Assembly: GCA_020226215.1 (NCBI GenBank)
Contig: CM035232.1
Coordinates: 50,034,179 to 50,098,178 of the forward strand
Direction of reading: 5' to 3'
Length of the DNA stretch: 64,000 nt
Source of the DNA: Sindora glabra
Lineage: Eukaryota > Streptophyta > Magnoliopsida > Fabales > Fabaceae
Positions 1 through 11,034 of the stretch are shown here, in pieces. A program made the position numbers and the translations under genes. Below the pieces are notes generated by a model. The model did no database searches. It saw nothing but the letters and a program-made list of their open reading frames with translations, and was not told the origin of the DNA. Numbering within the stretch: position 1 is the first letter of the stretch; every line of letters starts with the position of its first letter.

Positions 1-262
1 AATATGAGTGTTAGGATTATATGTTAATTTTTTAAAATTTTAAATACCCTATCAGTGTTAGGTTTTAGGATTTTAGCATATAGTTCTTGTATTATGTTAT
101 AATACTTATGCCCCATCGGTACTAAGTATCATAGCATTACACTATAAATAGTTGTATATTTTGAGAGAAAAATTTTAAGCATGATTATTGTTCAAACATG
201 CAATGTTGTTAATTTATGATTAATTTCATAAATTTTAATAATTTTCCTCAGCTTCTGTTCCT
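1..262 (+). other. Copia 5' untranslated leader
   Basis: AT-rich sequence upstream of the gag ATG at 263. A TATAAATA-like string lies at 143-150 and a pyrimidine-rich stretch ending in CAG at about 243-251 resembles a splice acceptor; both may be chance. No match to the 3' LTR was seen, so this is taken as internal leader rather than LTR. Confidence 0.45.
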
Positions 263-1111
263 ATGCAACTGACTTCTGTGAAAACTTTAAATGGGACTAA
301 TCATGAGGACTGGGTGGAATCTTTGAGACTGTATCTTGCAGTCTCTAACCTTGATCTAGCTTTACGTGAAGAGGAACCGGAGATCAATAAGGAGTCAACT
401 CCTGCTCAAAGAGCCCATCATGAAAAATGGACTCATTCCAATAGAGTCTGTTTGATGGTGATAAAGTACACTATGGATAAGACCATTAGGCAAAGTATTC
501 CTGATAGTCAGAAGGCAAAAACGTTCCTGAATTCAGTGGCTGAAAAATATGTTAAGTTTGATAAAGCTGAAAAAGGACATTTTCTGTCCTTATTGGAGAA
601 GACTGTATATGATGGAGTGAGTGGTGTTCGGGAGCATATAATGAAATTAGTGCATTATTACAGTCAATTGAAGAGCATGAATGTTGATCTATGAGATAGT
701 TACTTGATTTAGCGAGCCCTGGAGTCGCTTCCTCCTCAATTTAATGTGCTGAAAATATTTTACAACACTCAGAAGGGAGAATGGACTATTAATGAGATGA
801 TTTCCATTGTGACCTAAGCAGAAGAGGATATGAAGAAGACAAAGATGCAAATGGAAAACTTCATCTCTCATGGTTCGAGTTCTGGACAAGTAAATGGGCC
901 CTTCCAGAAGGATAATAAGGGGAAATCCCATCATGAAAGGAAGAAGAATGATATGAGGGAGCAACATCATAAACCTAAAAAAGCCATGTTCAAAGGAAAT
1001 TGTAAATTCTGCAAGAAGTATGGGCACAAAAGGGTAGACTACTTCAAATTTAAGAAGTGGCTTGAAAAGAAGAAGAAAGGTAACCCTTTAGCTCTAGTTT
1101 GTTTTGAATCT
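263..1111 (+). pseudogene. Copia Gag region with degenerate zinc knuckle
   Basis: This is the capsid/nucleocapsid part of the polyprotein, which would package element RNA. It starts at the ATG at 263 (MQLTSVKTLNGTNHEDWVES), a typical copia Gag N-terminus with the conserved LNGTNxxxW pattern. The frame is broken by TGA at 692-694, TAG at 710-712 and TAA at 815-817, and then stays open to 1561. A nucleocapsid zinc knuckle is visible near 1004-1046: C-x2-C-x4-H-x4 is kept, but the final Cys is Tyr (codon TAC at 1043-1045). The basic, lysine-rich stretch around it fits an RNA-binding role. The three stops and the lost Cys make it non-functional. Confidence 0.88.
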
Positions 1112-2572
1112 AATAGTGTTGAAGTTCCTTTTAATACTTGGTGGCTGGATACTGGTGCCACTATCCATGTCACTAATTGCTTGCAGGCGCTGAGAAATCT
1201 GAGGAGGCCAAGTGAGGGTGAAACAACTTTAAGATTAGGAAATGGAGATACAGTACAAGTTCAACACATACGAGTTGTTTCTTTACATCTGTCTACTAGT
1301 CATATTTTAGAATTGAAAAATGTTATTTTCATGCCTTCCATGAGAAGGAATTTGATTTCTATTACTTGTTTAGACCAAGATGGATATTCATATTTATTTG
1401 GAAATAATAATTTTAAAATATATTACGACTCCTGTGTTGTTGGAACTGGTACTTTGAATAGTGGCTTATATAAAAATGATTTAGATAATACTTTTGAAAA
1501 TTCCATCAACTCAGTTGTTGGAAATAAAAAACTAAGATTAAATGAAACTTCTTCAAAACTTTGACATAGAAGATTAAGCCATATCTCCAAAGAAAGAATG
1601 GAACGATTGATAAAAGAAGGAGTTTTACCTAATCTTGACTTCTCAGATTTCAGCATTTGTATAGACTGCATCAAAGGAAAATTAACAGCTAGAGCTAGAA
1701 AAAGGAAGAGGACCAGGAAAGAGAATATTTTGGAATTAATCCATATCGATGTGTGTGGACCCATCTCACCCAATACAATGGGAGGCTTCAAGTATTTTAT
1801 CACCTTTACTGATGATTATTCAAGATTTGGATGGGTAGAACTTCTTTCTGAAAAGTTTAAAGCATTAGAAGCCTTCAAAAGGTTCAAGGTTGCAATTGAA
1901 TTGAAATTGGGAAAGAAAATAAAATGTGTACACTCAAACAGAGGTGGTGAATTTTATGGCAAATATGATGAAACTGGAAGAAACCCTGGTCCTTCTGCAA
2001 AATATTTGCAAGAGTGTGGAATAGAAGCTAGTTATAATATGCCTGGCACACCAGAGCAGAATGGAATCGCAGAGCGGAGAAATAGAACATTCGTAGAGAT
2101 GGTACGATGTATAATGACTCATTACACTTTACCAGAATTTTTATGGGGTGATGCCTTGAAAACAGCTGTGTATGTGATGAATCAAGTTCCAAGCAAATCT
2201 GTACCAAAGACCCCATATGAGTTGATATACGGTAAGAAAGCTAGCTTGAAACATTTTCATGTTTGGGGATGCAAAGCTGAAATTAGACCTTATAACCCAC
2301 ATACTAAGAAACTTGAAGCAAGAACAATTAGTGGGTATTTCATTGGCTATTGTATTGGTTCAAGAGGAAGTAGGTTTTATTGCCCATCTCATTCAATGAG
2401 AGTTGTTGAATCTGATCGTGCTGTTTACTTCGAGGATGAATTGGACAGTGGGAGAAAATCACTTCAGATCTCCCTAGGAGAAGAACAAAATAATGTTTCC
2501 CAAATACCTGATAAACATAGTGTTGTTCCTCTAATAGTGCCTTCTGAAGAATCATCTCAAATAGAACCATAA
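1112..2572 (+). pseudogene. Copia protease and integrase region
   Basis: The aspartic protease motif is seen as WWLDTGATI at about 1139-1165 (active-site D-T-G). It is followed by the GAG-pre-integrase domain (H-RRLSH, about 1565-1700) and the integrase core. A TGA at 1562-1564 stands where the family has Trp (L-W-H-R-R-L). Of the integrase D-D-E triad, the first Asp (HID, 1748-1750) and the Glu (AERRN, 2072-2074) are present, but the second is Asn (HSNRGGE, AAC at 1937-1939), which would abolish strand transfer. The C-terminal part continues through the GYFIGY block to a TAA at 2570-2572. ATG at 1598 is internal, not a start. Confidence 0.92.
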
Positions 2573-3715
2573 ATTGATCCAGTCCAACCCATAATTGAAC
2601 TGATCCAATTAGTGAATGAACCAAATGAAGAAATTGAGGAAATTCCCCTGAGAAGATCACAAAGAACTCGGCATCAGGCAATTTCAAATGATTATGTTAT
2701 TTATTTGCAAGAACATGAATTTGATATGAATGACGATTCTGATCCTATTAACTTTTCAAAAGCTATTTCAAGTTCTAAATCCTCAGAATGGATTCATGCC
2801 ATGGAGGACAAAATAAATTCAATGTACAAGAATAATGTATGGGATTTGGTGGAACTACTTGAAAGATGTAAACCAGTTGGTTGCAAGTGGATTTTTAAAA
2901 CCAAACAGACTGCTAAAGGTGAAATTGAAAGATATAAAGCCAGATTAGTAGCTAAAGGTTACACACAGAAGGAAGGAATTGATTATAAGGAGACCTTCTC
3001 ACCTGTCTCAACCAAAGACTCATTTCGAGTTATAATGGCCTTGGTAGCTCATCTTGATCTCGAGCTACATCAAATGGATGTGAAGACTGTCTTCCTTAAT
3101 GGTGACTTGTCAGAGACAGTTTATATGAAATAACCAAATGGTTTCCAAGAGAATGGAAAAGAGCACTTAATGTGTAAGTTGAATAAGTCGATATATGGCT
3201 TGAAACAAGCATTCAGGCAATGGTATCTCAAATTTCATGAGATTGTGTCCTCTCTTGAATTTAAGGAGAATGCAATGGATCAGTGCATCTATTATATGAT
3301 AAGCGCGGACAATTTTATGATCCTGGTGCTATATGTTGACGACATTCTCCTTCCGAGTAATGATATAAATTTTTTGAACGAGACAAAATTAGCACTGTCA
3401 CAGAATTTTGATATGAAGGATCTTGGAAATGCATCTTTTGTTCTTGGCATAGAGATCTATCGTGACAGATCCCGGGGTTTGCTTGGTTTGTCTCAAAGTG
3501 CATATATAGACAAAGTGCTTAAGAGATTTAACATGACTTCATGCTCGCATAGTGCTACGCCCATTCAAAAGGGTGAAGTATTTTCCAAAACCCAGTATCC
3601 TCAAAATGATGATGAGAAATCTAAAATGAGTATAGTCCCATATGCTTTCGTTGTTGGTAGCCTAATGTATGCCCGGATATTGCTTTTGCAATTGGTGTGC
3701 TTGGGAGGTACCTAA
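2573..3715 (+). pseudogene. Copia reverse transcriptase region
   Basis: The frame continues after the TAA at 2570-2572. GTG at 2612 is not a real start. The RVT_2-type domain is clear: KWIFKTK, RYKARLVAKGYTQ, the DVKTVFLNG block and the catalytic YVDD at 3332-3343. A TAA at 3131-3133 replaces the Gln of the conserved K-Q-P-x-G-F motif. Near 3670-3676 the conserved Y-A-x-x-x-x-R-P-D-I segment has lost bases: codons after GCC resume in another frame, so this frame runs on only to 3715 as unrelated residues. The RNase H part lies in the next frame. Confidence 0.93.
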
Positions 3716-4308
3716 GTAATCCTGGTCAAAGACACTGGATAGCAACCAAGAAAGTCATGAGGTACCTACAGGGTACAAATAATTATATGTTGACCTATAG
3801 AAGATCCAATGATCTTATTTGTACAGGCTATTCAGACTCTGACTTTGCTGGCTGTCCAGATGATAAGAAGTTAACATCTGGATATATCTTTATGCTTGCA
3901 GGAGGAGCTGTATCGTGGAAAAGTGTCAAACAATCTTTAACAACAACCTCCACTATGGAAGTAGAGTATGTCGCTTGTTATGAAGCCACTCAAGAGGCTA
4001 TATGGTTAAGGAATTTTATCTCTGAATTCTGCTTAGTTGAAAGCATTTCGAAACCCTTAACCATTTATTGCGACAATATTGCTGCTGTTAGTTTCTCTCA
4101 AAATAATAAAAGCTCTACCCGTACAAAGCACTTTGATGTGAAATTTCAATTTGTGAGAGAGAAGATACGTGAGCATTTTACTCATATTGAGCATATTTCA
4201 ACAGATTGTATACTTGCAGACCCATTAACTAAAGGCTTAGCTGTAGGAATATTTAAAAGACATGTATTGAATATGGACCTTATTGATTCTTTTGATGTTT
4301 TGGGTTAG
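3697..4308 (+). pseudogene. Copia RNase H region
   Basis: This is the RNase H domain of the polyprotein, frame-shifted relative to the reverse transcriptase by a small deletion just upstream. Visible are LGRYLSNP, the first acidic motif in YSDSDFAG, the TSGYIF block, the Glu in TMEVEY, the Asp in YCDN, and the closing LADPLTKGL. The natural stop is the TAG at 4306-4308. This domain is itself uninterrupted and keeps its acidic residues, although the element as a whole is dead. Confidence 0.92.
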
Positions 4309-4677
4309 TGGGAGTATTTATGAAACTGAAACTATGTTGATCTCGAGATTTTATAATATTGCCATAAAGTACACTTATTTGAATTATGGCAGTATAAGGA
4401 GACATTAAGACCCTGTCTCAAACTATTGTAAAGTATCTTGGGCGGATGCATGGATCATTTTGTATATTTCGATTATGCACAAATTTTATATTATTTGGTC
4501 TTTTGGAATGGATATTTCATATATGTATATCTTTTCAACCCTATCGGATGATCAGGTATGCATTTAATGAAATCTCATATTTGACCTATGGTTGTAATGG
4601 TATGAATTGTATTAATGATATTGTTTAAAAGTGGCCATATATTGTAATTTAAATTATACATTAAAATGTGTTTGTCC
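4309..4677 (+). other. Copia 3' untranslated region
   Basis: AT-rich, non-coding stretch between the polyprotein stop and the polypurine tract. The short open frame at 4446-4628 has no recognisable content. Confidence 0.7.
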
Positions 4678-4688
4678 AAGTGGGAGAT
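4678..4688 (+). other. Polypurine tract of copia element
   Basis: The AAGTGGGAGAT string immediately precedes the TGT that opens the 3' LTR. This is the usual copia plus-strand primer form. Confidence 0.8.
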
Positions 4689-5128
4689 TGTAAAATAATG
4701 GACTAAACATATTTTAATATATAATTGAATTAATTCAATGTCATTAATATAATAATAATGCCTAGACTTTGTGTTATATTAAAAATCTAAAGTGTGTGCA
4801 TATACCCTATTCTAGATTAATTGTGATGGGCCAATTAATCCTAGTTGGGTTAAGGTTAGGATCCCTATCCACCTCCTTATAAGGTGAGCTGCAGTCTCCC
4901 ATCAAATTGCAGTTTGTAATTCCAAATATTCTCTCTGAGACTCACCTGAGGAAGAGTGGGCCACGATCCAACCAATTCTACAATCAGACATTATGGATGC
5001 AGCAGGAGCGTCAGGTAATTCGAAAACTCTTTATTTTATTTGTGCAATTATTGTACTCCTCTTTATGGATTTATGGTTGTATGAATATTAAATTATTTTG
5101 TGAATCCTAAAAAAAAAAATTTCTTACA
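4689..5128 (+). repeat. Copia 3' LTR (putative, about 440 bp)
   Basis: It begins TGTAAAATAATGG right after the polypurine tract and is judged to end TTCTTACA at 5121-5128, giving TG...CA termini. A TATAA-like box lies in CTCCTTATAAGG at about 4872-4883, followed by a plausible transcript start. The 5' partner is outside the window, so the right boundary is inferred from the TG/CA rule and from where the duplicated block (next feature) begins. Confidence 0.7.
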
Positions 5129-5412
5129 CTAACATCCCCTAAACAGTCAACATAGATATCCTATTATGTAGTAGTGTAAGTTGTATGCCATAAGCCACTT
5201 AAATAATATCACTTCATTAAGTAATGAAATAATCAATTCCTTAACTAATCTTTCTTATATGTGTTCACTAGACAAGAAAAATTTCTTCAATAAATACCAT
5301 GTAATTATCTTTATTAAGAAGCAACCGGAGTTGGATTGTTGTATAAATACTGTATAATGCGCAGGTGAACTGTACTTCCGCTGGCCAACTGTATACCCTT
5401 TTTACTAAAAAT

Positions 5413-5583
5413 CTTTTGACTGTTTTCTTACTTGGCGGGTATCTAAAATAATTTGTAAATTAAAGCTCTATTGCACCGCAATTGCTGTGAAATGCAAATA
5501 ACCTTTGATTGTTTTCAAATTTGGCAAGCATTTAGAATAACCTGTAAATTACAGTCCCATTGTACCGCAATTAGTGCATTGGA
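5413..5583 (+). repeat. 93-bp tandem duplication inside block copy 1
   Basis: Two adjacent diverged units share a TTTGA-TGTTTTC opening, a GTAAATTA core and an ACCGCAATT end, offset by about 93 bases. The same pair is kept in copy 2 at about 13121-13290, so it predates the block duplication. Confidence 0.65.
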
Positions 5584-6180
5584 CTAGTAAAGGTTGATTT
5601 AAAGTTTAAACTCATTGTTATCTGTCATAGAAGCTATACTAACAGTGATTTGGAAATTTTCTGGGGTTTTGACAGAAAGTTGTCAGAAACCACCTGTAGA
5701 CATTCATTGGATCATCTAACCATTTCACTTGTCTCAGTCAAACTAAAAGTACTCCATTATTAATTCAAGCATTATTTCAAATATATAATAGGCAATTGGA
5801 CGAAGAGGTAATGCGCAACTTGTCCGAGAAACAAAAGTAGTTAACTGTCACCAAATATAAAAACTAAAAGGCGAGCAAGGAATGAGGAGTGGAACATGAT
5901 TTAGAGATAACTTTGTCGACATTTACTATGGGAAATGTAAATTTTAGGAAGTTGGGACACTCTGAATTTTTTATTTAACCACTAATTATTAAATTTGTCA
6001 CACTTCAAATTTGATCGCAGGAATTTACATTATAATTGTGGATTGTACCGCATCCACAATTTTTTATAATTTTACATTATAAAGATTGTATTTTTTTGCA
6101 ATTTCCCATAATTTTACTCATCATAGCAAAATCCCAACTACGATTACAACTATTAGAACCCTTCCTAATTGGTTCAAAAC

Positions 6181-7005
6181 AACTGATAGGTCTAATCCAC
6201 TAACTTAACAGATTAGTCCAAGTTGTCAAAGTAGTCAAATATGATGCTTTATATGCCTTAGTCAAGTCTTAAATTTAATAAATGGGAGGCTTGATGATCT
6301 TTCCCCACTCAAATGGCCTAACATCTTCATTAAACTTGTCAAATCATGGCCCAAAATGTATACTAACCAAAGTATACAATTGGCAAGCATTTTTTATATT
6401 ATGGTCATGGAAGCCCCAAGCCTAATTGACCTAAAACAATTGTTAAGCTTGATTCATTAATCTAAAAGACTAGCTTAAGTTGCCAAAGTAGTCAAACTTG
6501 ATACTTTTTATACCATACTTAAGTATCAAGTCTAATAGATCTAGGCTTTTACAAAATGGCTTAATTTCCTTATTAAGTCCATCAAATTACAGCTCAAGAT
6601 TTGAATGAGTCAAAGCATATGATTAGTGAGCACTCTAATACCATTTATTATGTCCAAAGCCTGATTGAACTAAAATAACTACTAAATCCAATTCATTAGT
6701 CTAAAAGTATAGTATGAGTTGTTAAAGTAGTCAAATTTGATGCCTTATACACCATACTTATGATATCAAATCTAATTGGTCAAACATCCTCATTAGATCC
6801 ATTAAATCATGACCTGATATTTACAGTAGTTCAAGTACACAGTTGGTGAGTGTTCTAATATCATTTATCATGCCTCAAGCTTGACTGACCCAAGACAAAT
6901 TGCTAGGTCTAATCCACTAATAAAAAAGATTAGTTTGAATTATCCAAGTAATTAAACTTAGTGCTTTATATATCATATTTAAGTTTCAAATTTAATCAAA
7001 GTGGG
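6181..7005 (+). repeat. Degenerate ~240-bp tandem array (about 3.5 units) in block copy 1
   Basis: Units start near 6181, 6438, 6678 and 6898 (spacings 257, 240, 220). Each opens with a TCTAATCCACTAA or GATTCATTAATCT type string, then GATTAGT--AAGTTGTCAAAGTAGTCAAA, then a TTTATA-CAT-CTTA segment. Units differ widely from each other but match their counterparts in copy 2. Confidence 0.75.
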
Positions 7006-7523
7006 GCCTTATAGAAACTTCTACTTTTTACAAACCATTAAAAGGTTTTTAGAAACAACCCTCTTGATAAGTAGAATTTCTTATATTTTTTACAAATAAA
7101 AATGCAAAACTATCCCTACTTAATTTAAATAATAATCACTTTAAGTTTTTATTTATAAAGAATATAATTATTATTACTTATATAGTATGTAATTATTTTA
7201 TTACCTATATAATAAAAAGAATGAGTATTATATAAAATTATACAACATAAATATTAAATATATTATCATACATATAATTATCATAGAAATTGAATTGTAA
7301 ATAGAATTATAATTTTTATATATATTGCATTATTTTATTTATTATTTAAAATTTTCATTTTTATTTTTAATTTTAATATCTATTTAAAAATTATGTATAT
7401 CTTATCTATTTTACATAAATTTGATAGAATTAATTATTTAACTAATAATTTTTCTTATTAAGCTAATTTAATATAAACACACACACACACATATATAAAT
7501 TTTTATGTGTGTGTATGTGGATT

Positions 7524-7818
7524 GTTAACCTCCACATCCATATGTGGAGCTTTGCAATTTTCACCTTGTTACTTAGATAAAAAAATTATGTTATTAATTA
7601 ATAATAAGAAAATAACAAAGGATATTAAGTAATTACAATAAAAAATAATTTAAAATATTTTAAATAACTACACACATTATCTCTCATCTCCCCAATAAAT
7701 ACATTTATTAATTGAAAACATTGTCTTTATATTAATAGCATTATATTAATAGCATAATTTTTTACCTAATTAAAAAGGTGGAGGTTGTTAACATCCACGT
7801 ATAGATGTGGAGGTTAGC
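7524..7818. mobile_element. Inverted-repeat (MITE-like) element in block copy 1
   Basis: The left end GTTAACCTCCACATCCATA matches the reverse complement of the right end (GCTAACCTCCACATCTATA) over ~25 bases. The interior is AT-rich and non-coding. The terminal repeats carry an internal TCCACAT/ATGTGGA palindrome. No target duplication was recognised. The same element is in block copy 2. Confidence 0.65.
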
Positions 7819-8185
7819 TCTATATATTTGTGTGTTATATGTAACATCTTAATTTTTTCATATGAGTTTATTTTACTTTTCATATTAAATTAAAAAATAG
7901 AGAAAATATGAATTTAGAAAAATTATCACTGAAAGAGATATTAAAAATATCATTTCAAAAAATATAATTAAATACAATTAAAATTTATTAATATTTTTAT
8001 TGTTTATTATAATTTTAAAAGATATATTAATTATTTTAATAATATTGATTAAAAAGTTCAAGTTTAATCAAATAAAAAATTAATTTTTAAAAAATATTAA
8101 TTAGATAACAACTTTAAACTCTTCTTAAAAAGTTCATAATAGAATTCCTATAAAGTAAAATTTCTTATCGAAACTTATTTGCACA

Positions 8186-9249
8186 TAAAGGTGGCAAATA
8201 AATGGATTACGATTGATATAAATTAAGTTAAAAGCAGATGAGTCATTATTAATTTATTTATTTATTTATAACCTAATATATAATTTTAAATGGGTCATGG
8301 ATTATCCATGACTCTTAGATATATAGTTAACCTGATTCATTCATTTATTTATCAAATTATGATTTTTTTTATATTTTATCATTTTATTAACCTTATTTTT
8401 CATTATTATTTTATTTTTATTGCTATTATTTCAAAAATAAATTTATGTTATCAAAATTTTTATTCTTTATTTTTATTTTATTTTTAAAATTATAATTTTA
8501 TCTCATTTTATTAATATTAATTTCTTAAAATTAGTTTTTAATATTAAATGTAGTTAATTAAATATTTTAATATTAACATACATTAAATAAATCTTATTTC
8601 ATTTAAAATAGACATCAAAATAAAATTATAAATTATATGAATTCTTTTATAATAATAAAATTGTGCTTTTAAAATTGCATATATATCAATAATCATATTT
8701 CAATTTGTAAAATATCACCTAGAAAATAAAAATCGATATTCCTAGTATATTGATGTTTACATAGTATAGCAAGAATCTAATATATAGCTATATGAAACAT
8801 TACATGTGACACGTAACATTGTAAGATTTTTATTTAAAAACTCAAAAAAAAAGTAATTTTGAGATTATTTTTAAGTTTTAACCATAAAAATGGTAAATTA
8901 TATGAGTTTTAGTACAAATAATTAGACTTTATTTTTACTTTTTTTATAAAAGAAATTGATATCTTTACGTATATAAAAATATTATAATATTTAATTTTAA
9001 AAATATTTAAATTATATTAAAATTTTAAAGATATTTTATTATAATAATTTTTTATTTTATAATATTAATTTGTACAATACATAAGTCTACTTCTTATAAA
9101 TATAAATGAAAAAATGATTATTCACCGATTGACCTAGTATGACATTCATTTTAATGAGTCAATAATGACTCAACTCATATTTATCCTAAAGTTAAAATTA
9201 ATAAATATAAATAGATCAAAATATAAATGAATAAATAAATATGGGTTAG
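8186..9249. other. AT-rich intergenic DNA
   Basis: Non-coding, AT-rich sequence with short TTTA/ATAA runs. No gene, terminal repeat or transposon domain was seen. Confidence 0.6.
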
Positions 9250-9613
9250 GATTGTCAGGTCTATTTACACATAAAAGTTGTTTGTGCAGCGTTCACATAA
9301 ACAGCGATATTCTCACTTACCTTAACTGCTTGCACTCGGTGTGTAGATTCATATCTTTCCATGTAGCCGGGTGTGAGAAGAAATTCTTGTGTGATATTAT
9401 GAATCTCACGCGTGCCAGTAAATCTATAAATATAATATTTATCTTTCTTTAGATTTCCCATAAATCAGGTTCATTCAAAAATTTAATCCAGAGCGGAAGG
9501 GTTATCCGTTGCCTGCTGTTGCCGGATAATGATGACCACGCAATCTCTTTTACGTGGCAACGGCAGTAAGAAGATAAATATGCATCTGTTATAGATAGAT
9601 AGGTGCTTGCTAT
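9250..9613. other. GC-richer patch of unknown origin
   Basis: This patch is noticeably richer in G and C than its surroundings. Short open frames on both strands overlap (about 9252-9461) and resemble no family. A small stem is possible at about 9510-9568, where CTGCTGTTGCC pairs with GGCAACGGCAG. Confidence 0.4.
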
Positions 9614-9762
9614 GGTGCCCCTAGAGGTTTAGTACCCGAGGTGGTGTGGCAAAATATAAGCCACTAGATGAAATTACAAAAATCTTAGCATTGATTTAGT
9701 AATCTCATCCAGTGGTTTGTATTTTGCCACACCACCCCGAACACCAAACCCCTAGGGGCACC
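9614..9762. mobile_element. 149-bp fold-back MITE
   Basis: Arms of about 64 bases are inverted copies of each other. The left arm opens GGTGCCCCTAGAGGTTTAG; the right arm ends GGGGCACC. Both contain a GGTGGTGTGGCAAAATA core (or its complement), and the loop is only ~21 bases. Flanking bases allow a TA target duplication, but this is not certain. The transcript would fold into one long hairpin. Confidence 0.85.
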
Positions 9763-11034
9763 TTAGAATTTACCAGATAAATAATGGAATAGATACGAAG
9801 CAAATTACAATTATATTCATTTATCAAAATTCAATACTATATTAAAGATTTTTTTCCCTCTCATGACTAGAATTTTAATCCAAAATTTTATATATATTAA
9901 ATAAATTATTATTTTTATTATTGAAAAGATAATACCATATGTGATAAAAATAAAATCCAAAATTAAATGTTGAATATTATTAATAAATATAAGATAGAAA
10001 ATAAATATATAAAAATTAATTCAATAAATATCAAATATTTAAAATTCAAATTTAAACCTTTTCGTTACATTTAACATTTTTTTATAAAAAAATAAGAATG
10101 AACTCTTATACCTTGATTATAATTAATGATGAATTTGCTTCGATAACTTTTTGTAAATTGTACGAGAAAACTATATAAACTTTATAATTTTTTATAAGAT
10201 TTTTATTTGTTCCATGGAATTGAATTCTTAAACTAAAATTCTAATTAATAGCTGAGTTCACCTTGGGACTTCTATGATGGATTTTGCATTGACATCAATT
10301 TAAGTTAGATGATGTATATGTAATTGTGATGGGAGTTATAATTTTTTTTTCTTTTTTTTCTTATCACAAAAATTATTTTCTTTTTTATATGACCCATTAA
10401 AAAAAGAGGCAATACAATTGTGTTTATCTATTTTTATATGACCCGCAATTAATTTGGCGGAGGTAATTTAAATTATTAAATTATTTTTGTACTTTATGAT
10501 AATTTAGATTAGTAACAAGTGTCTAAAATTTTATTTATATGATTTTAAGAAATATTATGATTCCTTATAAAATAAAATGAAAAAAATTGATGGAGGTATT
10601 TTTGAAAAATTAAAAAAATTCTTAGGAATATAAAATATAAACTAAACATGAGAATATAACATGTTTAGGAATCTAAGAAAATATTTTCATAAATATTTAT
10701 ATTTAACTAAACATATGAATGTTACATTCCTGAAAATTACATTCCTAGGAATGTGCACTTTCCCAATAAGATTATGTGAACTAAAATGTCCCTTTAGTGC
10801 TTGATTGCTTTATTTGCAATGAATATCTAACTGTTCATATGTTTTAGTGCAAGAATTGATATGTTAATTGTTCTACATGTAATGTCATATTTTGATACAC
10901 ATAAAGTAAGTAGCACCATTCTCACATTGAAATACAAGAACACTCAGATGCTTAAGGCAAACAATCAATCAAGTCTCAAGGTTAATAGATAGAAAATTGT
11001 TATGTCAAACTTTGATAAATTGCAAAGTGATAAT
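9763..11034. other. AT-rich intergenic DNA
   Basis: No gene seen. Short GGAATGT/ACATTCC-type inverted strings occur around 10610-10760 and may be a decayed small element. Confidence 0.5.

Larger units (their letters stand above)
1..5128 (+). mobile_element. Ty1-copia LTR retrotransposon, 5' truncated by window edge, degenerate
   Basis: Gag, protease, integrase, reverse transcriptase and RNase H follow each other in the copia order (integrase before reverse transcriptase). They are followed by a purine-rich tract and a putative 3' LTR. The coding part is one reading frame (263 to about 3670) broken by six stop codons, then shifts frame for RNase H. The 5' LTR and primer-binding site are not in the window: nothing in the first 262 bases matches the 3' LTR. 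The element cannot encode a working polyprotein. Lineage within copia was not assigned. Confidence 0.93.
5131..8185 (+). repeat. Long non-coding repeat block, copy 1 (about 3.06 kb)
   Basis: It aligns end to end with 12840-15940 in the same orientation. Both copies open with ACATCCCCTAAACAG and close with GAAACTTATTTGCACA. Over the first ~270 bases I count roughly 20 differences, so identity is near 92% there by eye. The copy holds, in order, a ~93-bp internal duplication, a ~240-bp tandem array, a (CA)n run and a 295-bp inverted-repeat element. No coding frame, target-site duplication or known transposon terminus was found at the edges. It could be a segmental duplication or an uncharacterised non-autonomous element. 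Confidence 0.85.
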
